Positions 56,892 through 58,959 of a stretch of 58,959 bases of DNA are shown piece after piece. This DNA comes from Bacteroidales bacterium UBA3834 (GTDB taxonomy: Bacteria; Bacteroidota; Bacteroidia; Bacteroidales; P3): positions 1-58,959 of the forward strand of contig DGIA01000035.1 in the NCBI GenBank assembly GCA_002392965.1, read 5' to 3'. Below the pieces are notes generated by a model, which worked only from the letters and a program-made list of their open reading frames with translations, was not told where the DNA came from and did not search any database. The position numbers and the translations under genes are program-made. Each line of letters begins with the position of its first letter. Positions within the stretch are counted from its first letter, which is position 1.

Positions 56892-57488
56892 ATGAAGACT
56901 TACGGACCCGTTCTGTTCCTGCTGCTCCTGCTGGCAGCCGGACCTGCGGCAGCGCAACAAGAGCCTTCGAAAGGGCACTACACCTTTGCCACCGTGCTCG
57001 ACGGCGACACCGTCCCGCTCATCCGCATCCGTGAAGTGAACATCTATGCTTCCGGCATGCTCCTCTCCCCGAAAGAAATCAGCAACAACAAACGCCTGAT
57101 ACGCAACGTACGCCTCATGCTTCCCTATGCCCAGGAGGGCCGCCGCCGGCTCGACGCCCTCGAGGTCGAAATCGCCAACCTGCCCAAGAAGCAGCGCCGC
57201 GATGCCATCAAGCAGGCAGAGAAGCAGTTGCTGGCCGACTACAAGGACGAACTCTCCAACTACACCTTCTCCCAGGGCCTGGTGCTCATCAAGCTTATCG
57301 ACCGTGAAACCAACCGCACCGCCTACAAAATCGTCGGCGAACTACGCGGCTCCCTTCGCGCCGGCCTCTACCAAACCCTCGCCAAACTCTTTGGCTACAA
57401 CCTGAAAGACACCTTCGACCCCAAGCACAACGCCAAGGACAACCTCATCGACCGCATCTGCCTCTCCATCGAGCGCGGACAGATTTAA
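56892..57488 (+). CDS. DUF4294 exported protein
   Basis: A 198-residue Bacteroidetes-specific protein. Signal peptide ~1-23 (VLFLLLLLAAGPAAAQQ). The DUF4294 core: VLDGDTVPLIRIREVNIYA (about 36-54), LIRNVRLMLPYAQEGRRRLDALE (about 67-89) and FSQGLVLIKLIDRETNRTAY (about 128-147). The YAQEGRRR and KLIDRET segments are the family signature. Function unknown; periplasmic. ATG at 56892 chosen for a compact signal peptide; 56880 is possible. Six bases before the NlpC/P60 gene. Confidence 0.85.
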   Translation: MKTYGPVLFLLLLLAAGPAAAQQEPSKGHYTFATVLDGDTVPLIRIREVNIYASGMLLSPKEISNNKRLIRNVRLMLPYAQEGRRRLDALEVEIANLPKKQRRDAIKQAEKQLLADYKDELSNYTFSQGLVLIKLIDRETNRTAYKIVGELRGSLRAGLYQTLAKLFGYNLKDTFDPKHNAKDNLIDRICLSIERGQI

Positions 57489-57494
57489 ACCCCC

Positions 57495-58064
57495 ATGAAA
57501 GGATACTGCCACCTCAAAAACGCACCTCTGCGTGCCGACGCCTCCGACCGGAGCGAAATGGTGAACCAGCTGCTGCTGGGCGACACCGTGGAAATCATTG
57601 AACAACAAGAGAAATGGTCCCTCGTCACCTGCGACTACGACGGCTACCGCGGATGGGTCGATAACAAGCAGATCATCCCCTTCGCCTCGGCGGCCGACCT
57701 GGCCGAACGCCTCTTCCTCGACACACCCTACCTTTGGGGCGGACGTTCCACCGGCGGCATCGACTGTTCGGGACTTACCCAAGTGTGTTTCAAGGCGCTG
57801 GGCATCTGGCTGCCCCGCGACGCCTCGCAGCAGGCCACCTGCGGCAACGAGGTGTGCCCCTGCGACATCCAGCGCGACGACCTCGCCTTCTTCCACAATC
57901 CGGAGGGGCGTATCGTGCATGTGGGCATCTGCATTGGCGACGGCCGCATCATACACTCATCGGGATGCGTACGCATCGATATGCTTGATTCCAAGGGTAT
58001 TTACAACGAAAAAGCGCACGCCTACTCGCATGCGCTCCATTCCATCCGTCGGGTGAAAGCCTGA
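57495..58064 (+). CDS. NlpC/P60 (C40) peptidase with SH3 domain
   Basis: A 189-residue cell-wall peptidase predicted to cut gamma-D-Glu-diaminopimelate bonds. An SH3b-like domain comes first (APLRADASDRSEMVNQLLLG; GYRGWVDNKQI, residues ~10-55). The papain-like domain follows: PYLWGGRSTGGIDCSGLTQV (Cys about 92), IVHVGICIGDGRIIHSSG (His about 141 and a polar third residue). All catalytic residues are present. No signal peptide is visible, so it may act in the cytoplasm on recycled muropeptides, as in YkfC-type enzymes. Confidence 0.9.
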   Translation: MKGYCHLKNAPLRADASDRSEMVNQLLLGDTVEIIEQQEKWSLVTCDYDGYRGWVDNKQIIPFASAADLAERLFLDTPYLWGGRSTGGIDCSGLTQVCFKALGIWLPRDASQQATCGNEVCPCDIQRDDLAFFHNPEGRIVHVGICIGDGRIIHSSGCVRIDMLDSKGIYNEKAHAYSHALHSIRRVKA

Positions 58065-58068
58065 CTCC

Positions 58069-58674
58069 TCAACCTTCCAACATCATCGACAGCATCCGCT
58101 TGTGCGACAGCGGGGCAGGGCAGGTACCGCCACGATACTCGTAGAGACATATATCATCGGTGGTAATCAAGCTCTTGCGCCGGCTGAGCTGCTCATCATT
58201 GGCAAAACGCCGTCCCTCTTCCACCAGGCCGTGCAACGAGTCAACACCCTCCTTGCCATCAACCAACACCACATACTTAAGACTCTCCATCTGAGGCATG
58301 ATGCGGCGGAAACGGCGATAAAGCTCCCCGTCCTCCAGAATCAACACCCTCACACCCTTCAAAAGCAAGAGGTACTGCTCGGCAGTCAAGTTGGGCAAGA
58401 GCTGGATCGGCGTGGCGCCCATCTGCATGATTCCAAGGTTGATACACACACATTCCGTGCGATTGGAGCTCACCACCCCCACCCCTTCGCCCCGTTGCAC
58501 ATTGCGGTGCAGCAGCGCATAGCTGATCCAGGTGCTTCGACGGCGGTAGTCGGCTCGGCGCACATCCTGGCGGCGCACCTCCGCGTCGCGGGTCAAATAA
58601 TGAATATAACGCAAGGTCAGCTCCTGGCTGTCCAGCAGGTCAAACACACGTGTAGGGGTTTCGTCGTATCTCAT
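58069..58674 (-). CDS. Truncated AMP-binding (acyl-CoA synthetase-like) protein
   Basis: A 201-residue protein equal to the N-terminal part of long-chain acyl-CoA synthetases: RSTWISYALLHRNVQRGEGVGVVSSNRTECVCINLGIMQMGATPIQL (in part, about 60-103) and VLILEDGELYRRF. At the place where the ATP-binding loop TSGTTGxPKG should be, it reads YEYRGGTCPAPLSHKRM and stops 10 residues later, so there is no adenylation site. It has a good promoter (minus-strand TAATTTTGC at 58712-58704), so it may still be expressed. Remnant or specialised lipid-binding domain; cannot tell. Its stop is four bases from the converging NlpC/P60 gene. Confidence 0.7.
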   Translation of the reverse strand: MRYDETPTRVFDLLDSQELTLRYIHYLTRDAEVRRQDVRRADYRRRSTWISYALLHRNVQRGEGVGVVSSNRTECVCINLGIMQMGATPIQLLPNLTAEQYLLLLKGVRVLILEDGELYRRFRRIMPQMESLKYVVLVDGKEGVDSLHGLVEEGRRFANDEQLSRRKSLITTDDICLYEYRGGTCPAPLSHKRMLSMMLEG

Positions 58675-58959
58675 AGCAGATGTCTTTTTTTTGTTTTCGG
58701 AGTGCAAAATTACCATCTTTTTTCGTCCCGAAAACAAAAATGGTTTGCAGAATTCACCACAGGGACATAAACAGCCGTTTTGGTGCCGAAAGTCACTATT
58801 CAGGGACGAAATTACAACCAAAAGCCACTTGTCCCACCTAAAAAATTCAATTGTTACATCTTAATTCCATCCCACTCCCGCATCAGGGAGGGGACACATC
58901 CACCCAATTTCCGACAGCCACGTAACCCTCTGATACTAAGCCTTGAACTCCTTATGACC
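58675..58959. other. Right-end intergenic stretch
   Basis: 285 bases with the promoter of the AMP-binding-like gene (58704-58738) and no supportable gene. The last bases repeat the lead-in of the 11-bp tandem array at 38852. Confidence 0.5.

Overview
The window looks like a chromosomal segment of a member of the Bacteroidales (phylum Bacteroidota). The evidence is the recurring promoter pattern TTTG, 19-21 bases, TAnnTTTGC; type IX secretion (T9SS) C-terminal sorting domains; a C10 (PrtT/streptopain-like) peptidase; a DUF4294 protein; and tRNA genes without an encoded CCA. No species can be named from the sequence alone.

Positions 1-4720 are visibly AT-rich and hold a XerC/D-type tyrosine recombinase followed by a three-gene operon: an unknown small protein, a DUF2971 protein and a 754-residue protein with a PIN-like nuclease region. 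This looks like a mobile accessory, possibly defence, module and is the least explained set of proteins here.

About 4.75-30.25 kb is an incomplete prophage or phage-derived island. At its right end are an S24 repressor and a Bacteroidetes-type integrase (plus strand). Nearly everything else runs leftwards: HTH proteins, RecT, YqaJ exonuclease, a NinB-like protein, a replication initiator with an internal repeat array, a DnaC-like loader, YopX, a split HipA system (HipB/HipS/HipT order), a PD-(D/E)XK-like nuclease, an ASCH protein, a possible JAMM-like protein, a PAPS-reductase-like/ParB-like pair, and small and large terminase. Then come an apparent cargo operon (nitroreductase, alpha/beta hydrolase, unknown protein), a cluster of six small genes, the portal protein, and an amidoligase/class II glutamine amidotransferase pair. 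No capsid, tail or lysis gene is present. Two copies of a ~170-bp divergent promoter region (6342-6512 and 10144-10315) control two of the cassettes.

From 30.3 kb on, the sequence is host chromosome: HAD phosphatase, PhoH, IspE, class II fructose-bisphosphate aldolase, SppA, Tex, a T9SS-exported Omp28-like protein, NadD, an AsmA-like protein, ParE and an outer-membrane beta-barrel. A 48-49.4 kb accessory pocket follows, with a strong promoter, a long structured leader RNA, a small gene and a lipoprotein. Then come an initiator tRNA, an operon of exported proteins (unknown exported protein, propeller protein, DsbD, C10 peptidase), tRNA-Leu, DUF4294, an NlpC/P60 peptidase and a truncated AMP-binding protein.
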